The notes beneath the pieces are model-generated. The model had not been told where the DNA came from, searched no databases, and saw nothing but the letters and a program-made list of their open reading frames with translations. A program made the translations under genes and the position numbers. Positions 52,567 to 61,598 of a stretch of 64,000 nt of DNA are shown here, one piece after another. Source of the stretch: Paenibacillus chitinolyticus NBRC 15660 (GTDB lineage: Bacteria; Bacillota; Bacilli; Paenibacillales; NBRC-103111). The DNA is taken from assembly GCF_000739915.1 (NCBI RefSeq), contig NZ_BBJT01000003.1:124001-188000 (forward strand). Reading direction: 5' to 3'. The stretch's first letter is position 1. The number at the start of each line of letters is the position of its first letter.

Positions 52567-55299
52567 ATGAAACCCTTTGAAGATAAATGGTTGTTTGAAA
52601 TAGCCTACGAGAACGCGCCGTTTGCCATGGGCGTTTATTCGCTGGCGGAAGACCGCTGGCTACGGGTCAACCCCTCCTTTTGCCGCATGCTCGGGTATAC
52701 GGAGGACGAGCTGGTGAACCTCTCCGACAGGCGGATCACTTACCCGGAAGATATCGCGCTGTCCGGCGCTGATCCTTCCCTTTTCCGCTTCGAGAAAAGA
52801 TATGTGCACAAAAACGGCGGAATCGTCTGGGCTGCCGTCGGCCTCTCCCCGCTTCCTCCGGACTCCGCGGAACCTGCCGCTTTTCTGGTTCAAGCCGTTG
52901 ATCTGACGGCCAGTAAAGTACGGGAAGAGCAGCTTCTGGACATTGAACGCCAGTACCGGCTCATAACGGAAGCGTCGCTGGACTGGATCTCCAGGCACGC
53001 ACCGGACGAGATGGCGACCATGACCTATTCGTCTCCCGTCTGCAAAACCTTTTTCGGCTATGAGCCCGAAGAAATGATCGGACAGGCCGCGATTCCTCTT
53101 GTTCATCCAGATGACCTGGACAGAGTTCTTATGTTCCTGGAACGGAACCGGCATACGGAAGGCGACAAGGTAACGTTCCGGTTTCGCTGCAAAAACGGCG
53201 TCTACGTCTGGCTGGAATCGACCACCCGCTACACGTACGATAAAGACGGGAATGTGAGCGAAATCGTTTCGATATCGCGGAATATTACCGAGCGCAAAAA
53301 AGCGGACCAGCAGCTTCAGGAAAGCGAACAGCGCTACAAATCGTTGTTCGACCACAACCCTGCCGCTGTCTATTCGATGAATCTGGACGGCGATTATAAA
53401 ACCGCCAACAAAAATTTACAGAAAATCACCGGGTACACGCTGGAAGAGCTTATCGGCATGTATTGGGGACCGATCGTCGCCCCCATAGATCTGCCCAAAA
53501 CGCTTCACCACTTCGAGCTCGCCAAGCAGGGCTTCCCCCAAAGCTATGACTTGACCATCATTCACAAAGACGGGCACCCCGTCGAAATCAATTCGACGAA
53601 TATTCCGATCATCGTCGATAACGAAGTCGTCGGCGTCTACGGCATCACGATCGATATTACGGAACGGCAAAGATATCTCGAGCAAATCGAGAAGCTGAGC
53701 AGCGAGTATACGCTGATTTTGAATTCCGTGACAGAAGGTATTTTCGGCGTCGACTTCTCCGGTAACGCCATGTTTATCAATCCGGCCGGGGCGGACATGC
53801 TCGGATTCGTCCCCGAGGAACTCATCGGCAAGCCGTATTTAGGGCTGCTGCAAAACACGTTTGGCAGCCCCGCCCAACAGTCCGAGGATGAACAGGTTAT
53901 TTACCGCGCCATCCGGGAGGGCCGCTCCTACCATAACAAGGAAGCGGTGTTCTGGCGCAAGGACGGCTCCAGTTTCCTCGCCGACTATCACGTGTCGCCG
54001 CTCATCGATAACGAGGAGCTGCGGGGCGCCGTTGTCGTCTTCAAAGATATTACGGGCGAGAAAGAAATCATACGGGCCAAAGAATCCGCGGAAAAAGCCG
54101 ATCAGGCCAAGTCCGAGTTTCTGGCCATCATGAGCCATGAAATCCGGACGCCGATGAACGGGATTATCGGGATGGCGGATCTGTTGGCGGAAACGGAGCT
54201 GTCCGAGGAACAGCGGAGCTATGCCGACATTATTTTGCAGAGCAGCTACGCCCTGCTGCGGATTTTGAACGAGATCCTCGATTTCAGCAAAATCGAAGCC
54301 GGGAAAATGGTCGTTACCCACGAACCTTTCGATGTCCGCTCCGTTTTGAATCATGTTGCGGAGCTGTTTCATCCGAAAGCCGCGGAGCGCGGCATCCGTT
54401 TGACGTACGAATTGGACGGGAGCATTCCTTCTACACTTATCGGAGACGAGGGCATTTTGCGGCAGATTATCGTCAATCTGGTCGGGAATGCGATCAAGTT
54501 CACCGAGAAGGACGGCCATGTCTCCATCTCAGCCAAGCTGGACAAGATACCCGGACGCAGCGATGCCGTGCTGCAATTTTTCGTCCGGGATACGGGCATT
54601 GGAATTCCTGCCGACAAGCAGAGCCAGCTGTTCCAGTCCTTCACACAGCTGCACCCGACCATTAACCGCAAATACGGCGGCACGGGGCTCGGGCTTGCCA
54701 TCTGCAAGAAGCTGGTGGAGCTCCTGGGCGGGGCGATCGGCGTCGACAGTCAGGTTAACGTGGGGTCCACGTTCCATTTCGTGCTGCCCTTCGAGCTGCC
54801 CGGCGAATCGCCTGCCCCGGATTCCGCTCCGGAAAAAACGCAGCGCAGCAAAACGGCGTCATCACTTGTAAGCGGCAGAGAAAGCGGCGCCCTTCCTTCG
54901 CCCAAGTTCGGTCCGATGAAACTGCTCGTTACGGACGATAACCCCGTAAACCGCCTGCTGCTGATTACCCTGCTCAAAAAACTCGGATACGAAGCGGACT
55001 ATGCGGAGAACGGTGCGGAAGCGCTGCAGGCGGTCCGGTCCGACACCTACGATATGGTGTTTATGGACCTTCAGATGCCGGAAATGGACGGCTTCGAAAC
55101 GACCGCGGCCATCCGCCGGATGAAAGGAGAAGCCTCGCGCCCGGCGATCGTGGCGGTGACCGCTTTTGCCCAGAAAGAAGATATGCAAATGTGCCTCGCT
55201 TCCGGCATGAACGATTTTATAAGCAAGCCGGTGTTTGCTCCGGAAGTTGAACGCGTCCTGAAGATATGGTCGCCTCACTGCAAGCAGGACCGAATCTGA
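52567..55299 (+). CDS. Cytosolic hybrid histidine kinase with multiple PAS domains
   Basis: 910 residues, ATG with GAGGAGACTG upstream; -10-like TATACT at ~52526. No membrane segment. Four PAS domains with PAC motifs follow in series (~10-120, 130-245, 255-370, 385-505), then HisKA with [20 protein letters not shown] (~520-539, phospho-His), HATPase_c (N-box [17 protein letters not shown]-box GTGLGLAI) and a C-terminal receiver (~785-905) with [13 protein letters not shown] and the phospho-Asp in [13 protein letters not shown]. It senses a cytosolic signal and relays phosphate through its own receiver to an unlinked HPt or regulator. Confidence 0.92.
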   Translation: MKPFEDKWLFEIAYENAPFAMGVYSLAEDRWLRVNPSFCRMLGYTEDELVNLSDRRITYPEDIALSGADPSLFRFEKRYVHKNGGIVWAAVGLSPLPPDSAEPAAFLVQAVDLTASKVREEQLLDIERQYRLITEASLDWISRHAPDEMATMTYSSPVCKTFFGYEPEEMIGQAAIPLVHPDDLDRVLMFLERNRHTEGDKVTFRFRCKNGVYVWLESTTRYTYDKDGNVSEIVSISRNITERKKADQQLQESEQRYKSLFDHNPAAVYSMNLDGDYKTANKNLQKITGYTLEELIGMYWGPIVAPIDLPKTLHHFELAKQGFPQSYDLTIIHKDGHPVEINSTNIPIIVDNEVVGVYGITIDITERQRYLEQIEKLSSEYTLILNSVTEGIFGVDFSGNAMFINPAGADMLGFVPEELIGKPYLGLLQNTFGSPAQQSEDEQVIYRAIREGRSYHNKEAVFWRKDGSSFLADYHVSPLIDNEELRGAVVVFKDITGEKEIIRAKESAEKADQAKSEFLAIMSHEIRTPMNGIIGMADLLAETELSEEQRSYADIILQSSYALLRILNEILDFSKIEAGKMVVTHEPFDVRSVLNHVAELFHPKAAERGIRLTYELDGSIPSTLIGDEGILRQIIVNLVGNAIKFTEKDGHVSISAKLDKIPGRSDAVLQFFVRDTGIGIPADKQSQLFQSFTQLHPTINRKYGGTGLGLAICKKLVELLGGAIGVDSQVNVGSTFHFVLPFELPGESPAPDSAPEKTQRSKTASSLVSGRESGALPSPKFGPMKLLVTDDNPVNRLLLITLLKKLGYEADYAENGAEALQAVRSDTYDMVFMDLQMPEMDGFETTAAIRRMKGEASRPAIVAVTAFAQKEDMQMCLASGMNDFISKPVFAPEVERVLKIWSPHCKQDRI

Positions 55300-55313
55300 T
55301 CCCCCATCTTGAA

Positions 55314-55342
55314 CATCTTCGCCTCGGCGGAGGTGTTTTTTT
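55314..55342 (+). terminator. Terminator of the hybrid kinase gene
   Basis: CATCTTCG with CGGAGGTG (two G-U pairs), 6-nt loop, then seven T. Confidence 0.7.
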
Positions 55343-55401
55343 GTGAGTGCCGTGTACATCTGGCTTGAATAGACATCTCACGCAGGTACCAAACGGTCCT
55401 G

Positions 55402-55458
55402 TTGACAAGTGAACGTTCGGAGCATATACTGAGAGTATAAATAATTAAGTTAACTTAA
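55402..55458 (+). promoter_or_regulatory. Promoter and palindromic operator of the MarR gene
   Basis: A consensus-like sigma-A promoter: TTGACA (55402-55407), 17-nt spacer, TATACT (55425-55430). Fourteen bases after the -10 lies a perfect 14-bp palindrome TTAAGTTAACTTAA (55445-55458), in the transcribed leader, where a bound MarR dimer blocks RNA polymerase. A related half, GTTAGCTTAA, recurs before the next gene. Confidence 0.75.
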
Positions 55459-55474
55459 CAATTAAGGTGATGAC

Positions 55475-55918
55475 ATGGACGAACGCTTATACCAGACCGT
55501 AAAGGAGATTAACGAAGCCGAATATACGGCGAACCTGCTCCTTTTACAAGAGTACAACGAACTCCTGCAAGCAGATCTGACCTCCAAGCAAGCGGTCGTT
55601 CTTGAACACATTCACAAACACAAGCGTCTGACGGTCAAAGAACTGGCGGACCTGATGCTGATCACTTCCAGCGCGGTTAGTCAGCTCATCGGCAAGCTCG
55701 ACAAGGAAGGCTACCTCAAGAGAGAGATTAACCCGAACAACCGCCGGGAAATTCTCGTCGAGCTCGATCAAGCCGGATGGGATTATTTCGAACGTCAGCA
55801 GAAGGTCGAGAAGAGCATCGCGGAACGTTTTTATTCCAAACTGGACCCCGAGGAATTAAGCGCGCTGCGCAAAATCACGTTCAAGCTTCAAAAAATTATC
55901 GAAGCCGAACTAAGGTGA
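55475..55918 (+). CDS. MarR-family transcriptional regulator
   Basis: 147 residues, ATG with AAGGTGATG upstream. Winged-helix core RLTVKELADLMLITSSAVSQLIGKLDKEGYL (two halves, ~50-80) and wing NPNNRREILVELDQAG. These repressors leave DNA after binding phenolics or after cysteine oxidation; no cysteine is present here, so ligand binding is more likely. Probably autoregulates via the palindrome at 55445 and controls the serine hydrolase behind. Confidence 0.9.
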   Translation: MDERLYQTVKEINEAEYTANLLLLQEYNELLQADLTSKQAVVLEHIHKHKRLTVKELADLMLITSSAVSQLIGKLDKEGYLKREINPNNRREILVELDQAGWDYFERQQKVEKSIAERFYSKLDPEELSALRKITFKLQKIIEAELR

Positions 55919-55954
55919 CGTCCAACGTCGCTTTTCGTCCAATATGTAAGATGC

Positions 55955-55979
55955 CTTAATTATTATGTTAGCTTAATTA
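55955..55979 (+). promoter_or_regulatory. Possible second MarR operator before the serine hydrolase
   Basis: TTAATTATTATGTTAGC then TTAATTA: inverted TAATTA halves around GTTAGCTTAA (55967-55976), which shares 9 of 10 bases with the palindrome in front of the MarR gene. TATTAT (55961-55966) could be the -10 box of the hydrolase promoter. Confidence 0.55.
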
Positions 55980-56005
55980 TTTTTATAAAAATAGGAGGGA
56001 TTACC

Positions 56006-57367
56006 ATGCAGAACAAACAAAAACAGCTTCAAGAACTTTTTGCGGCCATGTCGGAGAAAGGAGTTTTCAACGGGGTGTTTTTGGCGGCGGATAAAGGAGA
56101 AATCGTTTTTGAAGGCGCGTATGGCCTCGCGGATAGAGAGACGGGGCGCGCTCTGACCGTTCATTCCGTCTTCGAACTCGCTTCCGTTTCCAAAACCTTT
56201 ACGGCCATGGGCATTCTTATTCTCGCCGAACAGGGAAAACTTTCTTTGAGCGATTTCGTGGAACAATGGATACCGGATTTCCCCTACAAGGGCATCACGG
56301 TGAAGGACCTTCTCCGGCATACCTCCGGCCTGCCCGACTATACGCCGCTTTTCATAAAAGACTGGGACCGCTCCAAAATCGCCACGAACTGGGACGTTCT
56401 GGAGTATTTCAATGTCCGTCGGCCTCCGCTGCAATTTCAGCCCGGCGAGAACTGGGAGTACACCAATACAGGGTATGTTTTACTGGCCTTGCTGATCGAA
56501 AAGATATCGGGTCTCTCCTTCGCCGAATATATGAGTGAAACGCTGTTCAAGCCTCTCGGCATGCATTCCACGCGGATTCATAACCGGCGTCTTTCCGGAA
56601 ACGTGCCCCCGGATTTCGCTTTCGGATACGTATATTCCTTCGAAACGCACAGCTATCACCTGCCGGACGAACAGCCTGCGACCGATTTTGTCGTATACCT
56701 GGACGGAATCCAGGGAGACGGGACCGTAAATTCCACGCTGCACGATCTATTGCTTTGGGATCAAGCCCTGTATACGGAGAAATTGGTCAGCAAAAAGACA
56801 CTCGACGAAGCTTTCACTTCCGGAAAACTGCCGGATAACAAACCTTATTCGTACGGGTACGGCTGGATCGTCGAACAGAAGGAGCACCTGGGTAAAGTCG
56901 TTTCTCACAGCGGCGGCTGGCCCGGCTACAGTACGAATCTGGCCCGTTACACGGATCACGGAAAAACGGCGATTTATCTTTCCAACACGGATCGCCAGCT
57001 GGACATTCAGCAGCAGATTATCAACGAGGCGGAGAACATTCTGTTCGGGCTTCCCCACTCCGTTCCCGATGTTCCGGCGGAACTCAGGTCCGTTAAGATC
57101 GACAAAACCGTGTATATGCTGTACCGGGGAGTTTACAAGATGGATATGGGGCTCGACCTCAGCGTAACGACAGGCCCCGAGTATGATCAGCTGTTCATCC
57201 AGCTAAGCGGACAGCCCCAGTACGAGATTTTACCGCTGTCCGAAGAACGTTTTTTTGTCCGGGAGCTTCAAATCGAAATTGAGTTTGCAGCCAAAAAAGC
57301 GGGTAAACCCGCCCACGAGCTTACGCTGTTTCAGTACGGCGAGCATCGGGGCGTAAGAGTGACGTAA
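56006..57367 (+). CDS. Serine hydrolase, beta-lactamase/penicillin-binding fold
   Basis: 453 residues, ATG with GGAGGG upstream. The class C-type triad is visible: S-x-x-K in LASVSKTFTAMG (~54, catalytic Ser), Y-x-N in WEYTNTGYVLLA (~150), and H-x-G in VVSHSGGWPGYS (~298). No signal peptide, so it acts in the cytosol as an esterase or D-aminopeptidase rather than a wall enzyme. A C-terminal ~100-residue domain is separate. Preceded by a MarR gene with a possible shared operator, pointing to induction by a small aromatic or drug-like compound. Confidence 0.85.
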   Translation: MQNKQKQLQELFAAMSEKGVFNGVFLAADKGEIVFEGAYGLADRETGRALTVHSVFELASVSKTFTAMGILILAEQGKLSLSDFVEQWIPDFPYKGITVKDLLRHTSGLPDYTPLFIKDWDRSKIATNWDVLEYFNVRRPPLQFQPGENWEYTNTGYVLLALLIEKISGLSFAEYMSETLFKPLGMHSTRIHNRRLSGNVPPDFAFGYVYSFETHSYHLPDEQPATDFVVYLDGIQGDGTVNSTLHDLLLWDQALYTEKLVSKKTLDEAFTSGKLPDNKPYSYGYGWIVEQKEHLGKVVSHSGGWPGYSTNLARYTDHGKTAIYLSNTDRQLDIQQQIINEAENILFGLPHSVPDVPAELRSVKIDKTVYMLYRGVYKMDMGLDLSVTTGPEYDQLFIQLSGQPQYEILPLSEERFFVRELQIEIEFAAKKAGKPAHELTLFQYGEHRGVRVT

Positions 57368-57456
57368 ACGGATGCCGCAGTAATGACGCGCCGCGCCGCA
57401 CTGTACGCAGGCAGCCGCGTGCGACGCGTCTAGTAAGCGCCCGCCGCTAAACGCCC

Positions 57457-57502
57457 AAAAGGATTCCCCTGCACGTTAGGCGTGCGGAGGAATCCTTTTT
57501 TT
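57457..57502. terminator. Bidirectional terminator after the serine hydrolase
   Basis: AAAAGGATTCC with GGAATCCTTTT and a smaller inner stem GCACG/CGTGC; A run one side, T run the other. Serves the + gene ending at 57367 and the - gene ending at 57698. 57503-57697 contains nothing recognisable. Confidence 0.8.
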
Positions 57503-57697
57503 ATGGAGCCAGTGGTTCGGTAGTGCCGTTTTATTACAGGTATTCGGTTCATACGGTTCCGTGTGCATGCCTTTAATGCGGCATTATCAGCGGCTCTTTT
57601 ACTTGGAGAACATGTACGTTCATTTGTTTATATTCCGGCAAAATAAGATTGAACAGCCCCTTACTGCGAACCTAGTCTGCCGCTGAATCCGCCATCT

Positions 57698-59104
57698 TCA
57701 GACCGACACAAACGTTCCGTGCGGCGGGATCACATGCAGAACCGGTTTCAACGGAATGCTGACCTGCATCTTTAATCCGCTCTTGTCCGACACGCACTGA
57801 ATTTCTCCTTGAAGGCTCCGGACTCTCTGCTGCATTCCGTAAATCCCCATACTTCCGAACCCGTTGTCCGCCTGTTCCCTGGTTTTTGTGCCCACCCCGT
57901 TATCCCGGTAGGACAGAAGCAGATTTTGTTTGCCGCCCGTCAAAATCACATGGACCTCATCTGCCTTGGAATGCTTCATCGCATTGGACATAAGCTCCTG
58001 TGTAATCCGGTACACCGCAATCCGCTGTTCATCGTTCAAATAATCCCTGAAATGCTCCGCTTCGAAATAGATCGTAAAGTCCGCGTGTAGCTGGATGTGA
58101 TCGAACAGGGCCTCCAGAGCCTGTACAAGCCCCCACTCTTTAAGAAAAGGAGGCCTGAGTTCGTTGCAGGTCAGGCGGATCTGGTACATCACATCGAGAA
58201 GACCGTCTCCGATTTGAGCGAGGCCTTCTTTAAGCTCGTCCGGTCCAAGGCCCGAAGTCCGAAGCTGCTCCAGCTTCCGGTACCAGATAATTTGCTCCTG
58301 AAGGGCCGCATCGTGCAGATCCTGGGACAGCCGCTTCCGCTCGTGCTCGGACAAACTGAAGAACAGGCGCAGCAGCCAGGGAGGGGTCTCCTGTTCCTCC
58401 ATCGTCCGCTTCAGCTCAGCCGATAAGTCCTCGATGACAATGAGATTTTCATACACGACGTTTACGTAACGGATCAGAGTTTTCAGCCAGATTCTTTTGA
58501 CGGGAAGACGCATACTATCCGTCAACTCCCCGAATATGAGCCAGAACGTCCTGCCTTTGAATTCCCCTATTTTCAGAAAAGATCCTTCTTCATATTCGAA
58601 AACTTCGCCGATCGAAAGCTGCTGGCCCTGGTGCTGCCGGATTTTGTTCAAAACGGCCCTAGGTACCTTACCGGTTCCCGTTTTTACCGAGCAGGACGGA
58701 TGACCCGCTTGAGTTTCAATCAGGGAGACGCAGTCGATTTGAAAAATTAACTTCACTTCGGCCAGCAGCCGTGCCTCCAGCTCCGCGATTTTCATAATGC
58801 CGAACAGATCATGAGAAAAATTGTCGAGACTCGCCTGAAGCGCGGAATATCTCTCGTCAATGCGACGCAGCTGTTCCCTGCTGATATGGAGCTCCTCATT
58901 AATCAAATTCAATTCGGCCGCATAATAGCGGGCTCTATCGTAAAAACCGCCCAGAAAATAAGCGATGACGGTGCAAACAACGGCACCCGCCGCCTGCATT
59001 TCCCAGGCCTCCTCGATTACGAAATAGTAATATAGAAAAAACATAATCCCCACAACGGTCGTAAATCCGGCACCCGCAAGACGCCCAGTTCTTTTCATAC
59101 GCAA
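57698..59104 (-). CDS. Orphan NarL-type histidine kinase (DegS/ComP-like)
   Basis: 468 residues, ATG at 59104. Two hydrophobic segments near the start (~12-55), then a GAF-like middle (~105-220), a HisKA_3 domain with ERKRLSQDLHDAALQEQIIW (~258-277, phospho-His in DLHD) and an HATPase with ELMSNAMKHSKADEVHV (~365) and NGFGSMGIYGMQQRV. Such kinases pair with LuxR/NarL-type regulators, none of which is adjacent, so its partner is encoded elsewhere. Divergent to the PAS-EAL fragment gene. Confidence 0.85.
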   Translation of the reverse strand: MRMKRTGRLAGAGFTTVVGIMFFLYYYFVIEEAWEMQAAGAVVCTVIAYFLGGFYDRARYYAAELNLINEELHISREQLRRIDERYSALQASLDNFSHDLFGIMKIAELEARLLAEVKLIFQIDCVSLIETQAGHPSCSVKTGTGKVPRAVLNKIRQHQGQQLSIGEVFEYEEGSFLKIGEFKGRTFWLIFGELTDSMRLPVKRIWLKTLIRYVNVVYENLIVIEDLSAELKRTMEEQETPPWLLRLFFSLSEHERKRLSQDLHDAALQEQIIWYRKLEQLRTSGLGPDELKEGLAQIGDGLLDVMYQIRLTCNELRPPFLKEWGLVQALEALFDHIQLHADFTIYFEAEHFRDYLNDEQRIAVYRITQELMSNAMKHSKADEVHVILTGGKQNLLLSYRDNGVGTKTREQADNGFGSMGIYGMQQRVRSLQGEIQCVSDKSGLKMQVSIPLKPVLHVIPPHGTFVSV

Positions 59105-59291
59105 CGTTCAGCTCTCCTTCAAACTTCTTGGTGCATGTCCATCTTCGCCAATATATCATCCCCGGAACGAACCGATCACGCAAATTTTTTGCGTGTGCAC
59201 GCAAAAATTTCCGATCCTGTAGAATCCGAATTATGTCCAGTGCTATGATTCTAGTTAACCCAAGCCCCTTGACACAGGAGAAACGATAAAA

Positions 59292-59945
59292 ATGGAAATT
59301 CCAATAGAAAAGGGTCAAGAAGAGCTTCCCTTTTATCGGACCCTAATTACAGTCCTGACCGAACATACGCCAGTCGGCATCTATGCAATGGAAAACGGCG
59401 CCTTAACATATGCGAACGATTCTTACGCCAAGCCTGTCGGCTATGCCGCGAAAAAAATCCGCCCGGCGGAGTTTGGTTTTCTCGAACCGGGTGACTGCCC
59501 CATGACCGTACCTCTTTTTTCCGAACCGGACGACAGACGGAAAGGCGCCCCCCTCCGTATCCGGACGCGTCATAAAGACGGACATTGGCCTTTTTTTGCC
59601 GGACATGTCCTGTCAATTATGAAAGAGGACGGAAATGGAATTTCTTTTGACGATTTTGACACAGGGTACACCTCCCTGAACTATTTGCGTGAATGTCGAT
59701 TCGATAAAGTAAAAATAGACCGGCCGTTCATCGAAGACATTAACCGGGGCCTGAACGGGAAACAAATTACTTCCGCGATCATCTCGCTCGCGCACAGTTT
59801 CCATATGAACATGGTCGCCGAAGACATTGAAAACGAGATCCAGCACAAGTATCTGCTCGGCGAAAACTGTAATGATGGACAGGGCTATTATTTCAGCCGC
59901 CCCCTTCCCGCAGATTCCTTGGCCGGCCTGCTAAAGCGCCCATGA
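59292..59945 (+). CDS. PAS domain fused to a truncated EAL domain
   Basis: 217 residues, ATG with GGAGAAACG upstream. Residues ~12-108 are a PAS domain; residue ~113 onward is the second half of an EAL phosphodiesterase (DDFDTGYTSLNYLRE, KVKIDRPFIEDI, GQGYYFSRP). The ExLxR motif, the substrate and metal residues before DDF, and a GGDEF domain that PAS-GGDEF-EAL proteins carry are missing, so an in-frame deletion seems to have joined the two. The 'GTG' of DDFGTG is replaced by DTG and EGVE by EDIE. Probably inactive as a phosphodiesterase; it may bind or regulate. Confidence 0.75.
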   Translation: MEIPIEKGQEELPFYRTLITVLTEHTPVGIYAMENGALTYANDSYAKPVGYAAKKIRPAEFGFLEPGDCPMTVPLFSEPDDRRKGAPLRIRTRHKDGHWPFFAGHVLSIMKEDGNGISFDDFDTGYTSLNYLRECRFDKVKIDRPFIEDINRGLNGKQITSAIISLAHSFHMNMVAEDIENEIQHKYLLGENCNDGQGYYFSRPLPADSLAGLLKRP

Positions 59946-61489
59946 AAACAAAACGCCTGCGCAAAGGGCTGACGCTGCGCCTGATTTTAAGCCTACTCGT
60001 TCTTGCTACCGTTTTCCTGACGGCCGCCGTAAGCGGATATGCGGCCTATCAGGCCAATTTAAAATCCCTGTCCGCGAGCTATCTGGTGAATAATTCCCAA
60101 TATGCCCAGAAGCTCTCCTCCAACACGGGCAACCTGCTCAATCTGATGCAGACGAGTATGAACTCGATCGCGCAGTTAGCGGGCAAGCAATCGTTTACGG
60201 AAAAGGACCTGGACATGTGGTTCACGTTTAACCGGCAGTACTTTAACTCGGTTTTTGTCGCGGATGACGAGCGGGAAATAAAAGTGACTCTGCCTGCCGA
60301 TGCCGGTGTCGTTGCAGGCACACGGCTGCTCTCCGAAGCTTCCAAACGTGCGGTTGAATCTAAAACACCGTTTATTTCCGAGCCTTATGTCAGTACAACC
60401 GGACGCCTGATCGTGCTGGTCTCCTCGCCAATTTTTAATGGGGACGGATCCTATGCCGGCTTTGTCGGCGGCACGATCTATCTGGAGGAAGAAAACGCCC
60501 TGAGCAAGCTGCTTAAAGAGCATTTTTACGGGAACGGATCCTACGTCTATGTCGTCGATAAAGAGTCCCGGCTTATTTTTCATCCCAACAAAGAACGGAT
60601 TTATCAGACTATCTCCAGCAATGAAGTCATTCAAAAAGCGCTGGCAGGCAAAAACGGCTCCCAAAAAATCGTAAATTCGGAAGGAAACGAATTTTTCGCA
60701 GGCTATGCGTTTGAGCCGATAAGCGGGTGGGGAATTGTTTCCCAGACGCCTACCCGAGTGCTTGAGGAACCGCTGGAGCAGATGATTTCAAACTTGCTGA
60801 TGCAAGCGCTCCCCCTGCTCGGCGTTGTGCTGACCGTCGCCTGGTGGCTCGCGAGCTGGATTACGAGACCTCTGTATACGCTTGCCCGGTATTCGGAAGA
60901 ATCGGCCGTCCATGGAAACCTGACGGTACCCGCTTCCCCCAGCATTCATTCGGGACTTTACGAGGTCAGGCAGCTGTACCAAAGTATCAATTCCAATCTC
61001 AACCGGCTGAAAGCGGAATCACTTACCGACGGATTGACGGGCCTTGCCAACCGTAAAGCTTTCGATCTGCTCATCGCCGAGTGGGCGGAGCGGAAAGTTC
61101 CTTTTACCCTTATTCTGATGGACGTCGATCATTTCAAAAAAGTCAACGATCTTCACGGACACCTGATCGGAGATGAAGTGCTGAAATATTTGGCTTTGAC
61201 GATTGACGCTTTTTCAAGAGAAGAAGATTTATGCTTCCGCTATGGCGGAGAGGAATTCGGGATTTTGCTGAAAGGATGCGATCTCGGCCGAGCCACCCGT
61301 ATTGCGGAGCGGCTGCGCGAAAAAGTGGAAAGAAGCAAAAGTCCGATCGCTCAACCCCTGACGGTTTCGATCGGGGTCTCCTTCTCTTACAGCCGGGATA
61401 CGGACGTCAAAACCATCATTGAAATGGCGGATAACGCGCTCTATCAATCCAAAACCGACGGAAGAAACCGGATAACGATTTATTCGTGA
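59942..61489 (+). CDS. Diguanylate cyclase with dCache sensor domain
   Basis: 515 residues, ATG overlapping the previous stop by 4 nt. Membrane segments ~14-36 and ~285-305 flank a dCache-like sensor domain (~40-280), then a HAMP-like segment and the GGDEF domain (~345-510) with LTDGLTGLANRKAFD, the active-site GGEEF and an RxxD inhibition site (REED) five residues before it. It makes cyclic di-GMP from two GTP and should be feedback-inhibited. Co-transcribed with the PAS-EAL fragment. Confidence 0.93.
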   Translation: MKTKRLRKGLTLRLILSLLVLATVFLTAAVSGYAAYQANLKSLSASYLVNNSQYAQKLSSNTGNLLNLMQTSMNSIAQLAGKQSFTEKDLDMWFTFNRQYFNSVFVADDEREIKVTLPADAGVVAGTRLLSEASKRAVESKTPFISEPYVSTTGRLIVLVSSPIFNGDGSYAGFVGGTIYLEEENALSKLLKEHFYGNGSYVYVVDKESRLIFHPNKERIYQTISSNEVIQKALAGKNGSQKIVNSEGNEFFAGYAFEPISGWGIVSQTPTRVLEEPLEQMISNLLMQALPLLGVVLTVAWWLASWITRPLYTLARYSEESAVHGNLTVPASPSIHSGLYEVRQLYQSINSNLNRLKAESLTDGLTGLANRKAFDLLIAEWAERKVPFTLILMDVDHFKKVNDLHGHLIGDEVLKYLALTIDAFSREEDLCFRYGGEEFGILLKGCDLGRATRIAERLREKVERSKSPIAQPLTVSIGVSFSYSRDTDVKTIIEMADNALYQSKTDGRNRITIYS

Positions 61490-61501
61490 CGGAGTGCATA
61501 G

Positions 61502-61560
61502 AAAAAACGGCGGAGAGCCCGGGCTGCAGCATGCAGCTCCTGTCTTTCCCGCCGTTTTTT
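61502..61560. terminator. Bidirectional terminator, cyclase and ABC-F genes
   Basis: AAAAAACGGCGG with CCGCCGTTTTTT and a 35-nt loop carrying a second small hairpin (GCTGCATGCAGC). Confidence 0.8.
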
Positions 61561-61598
61561 GTTTGCCGAGCCCGCGTGATGTATTCTCTCGCGGGGCG

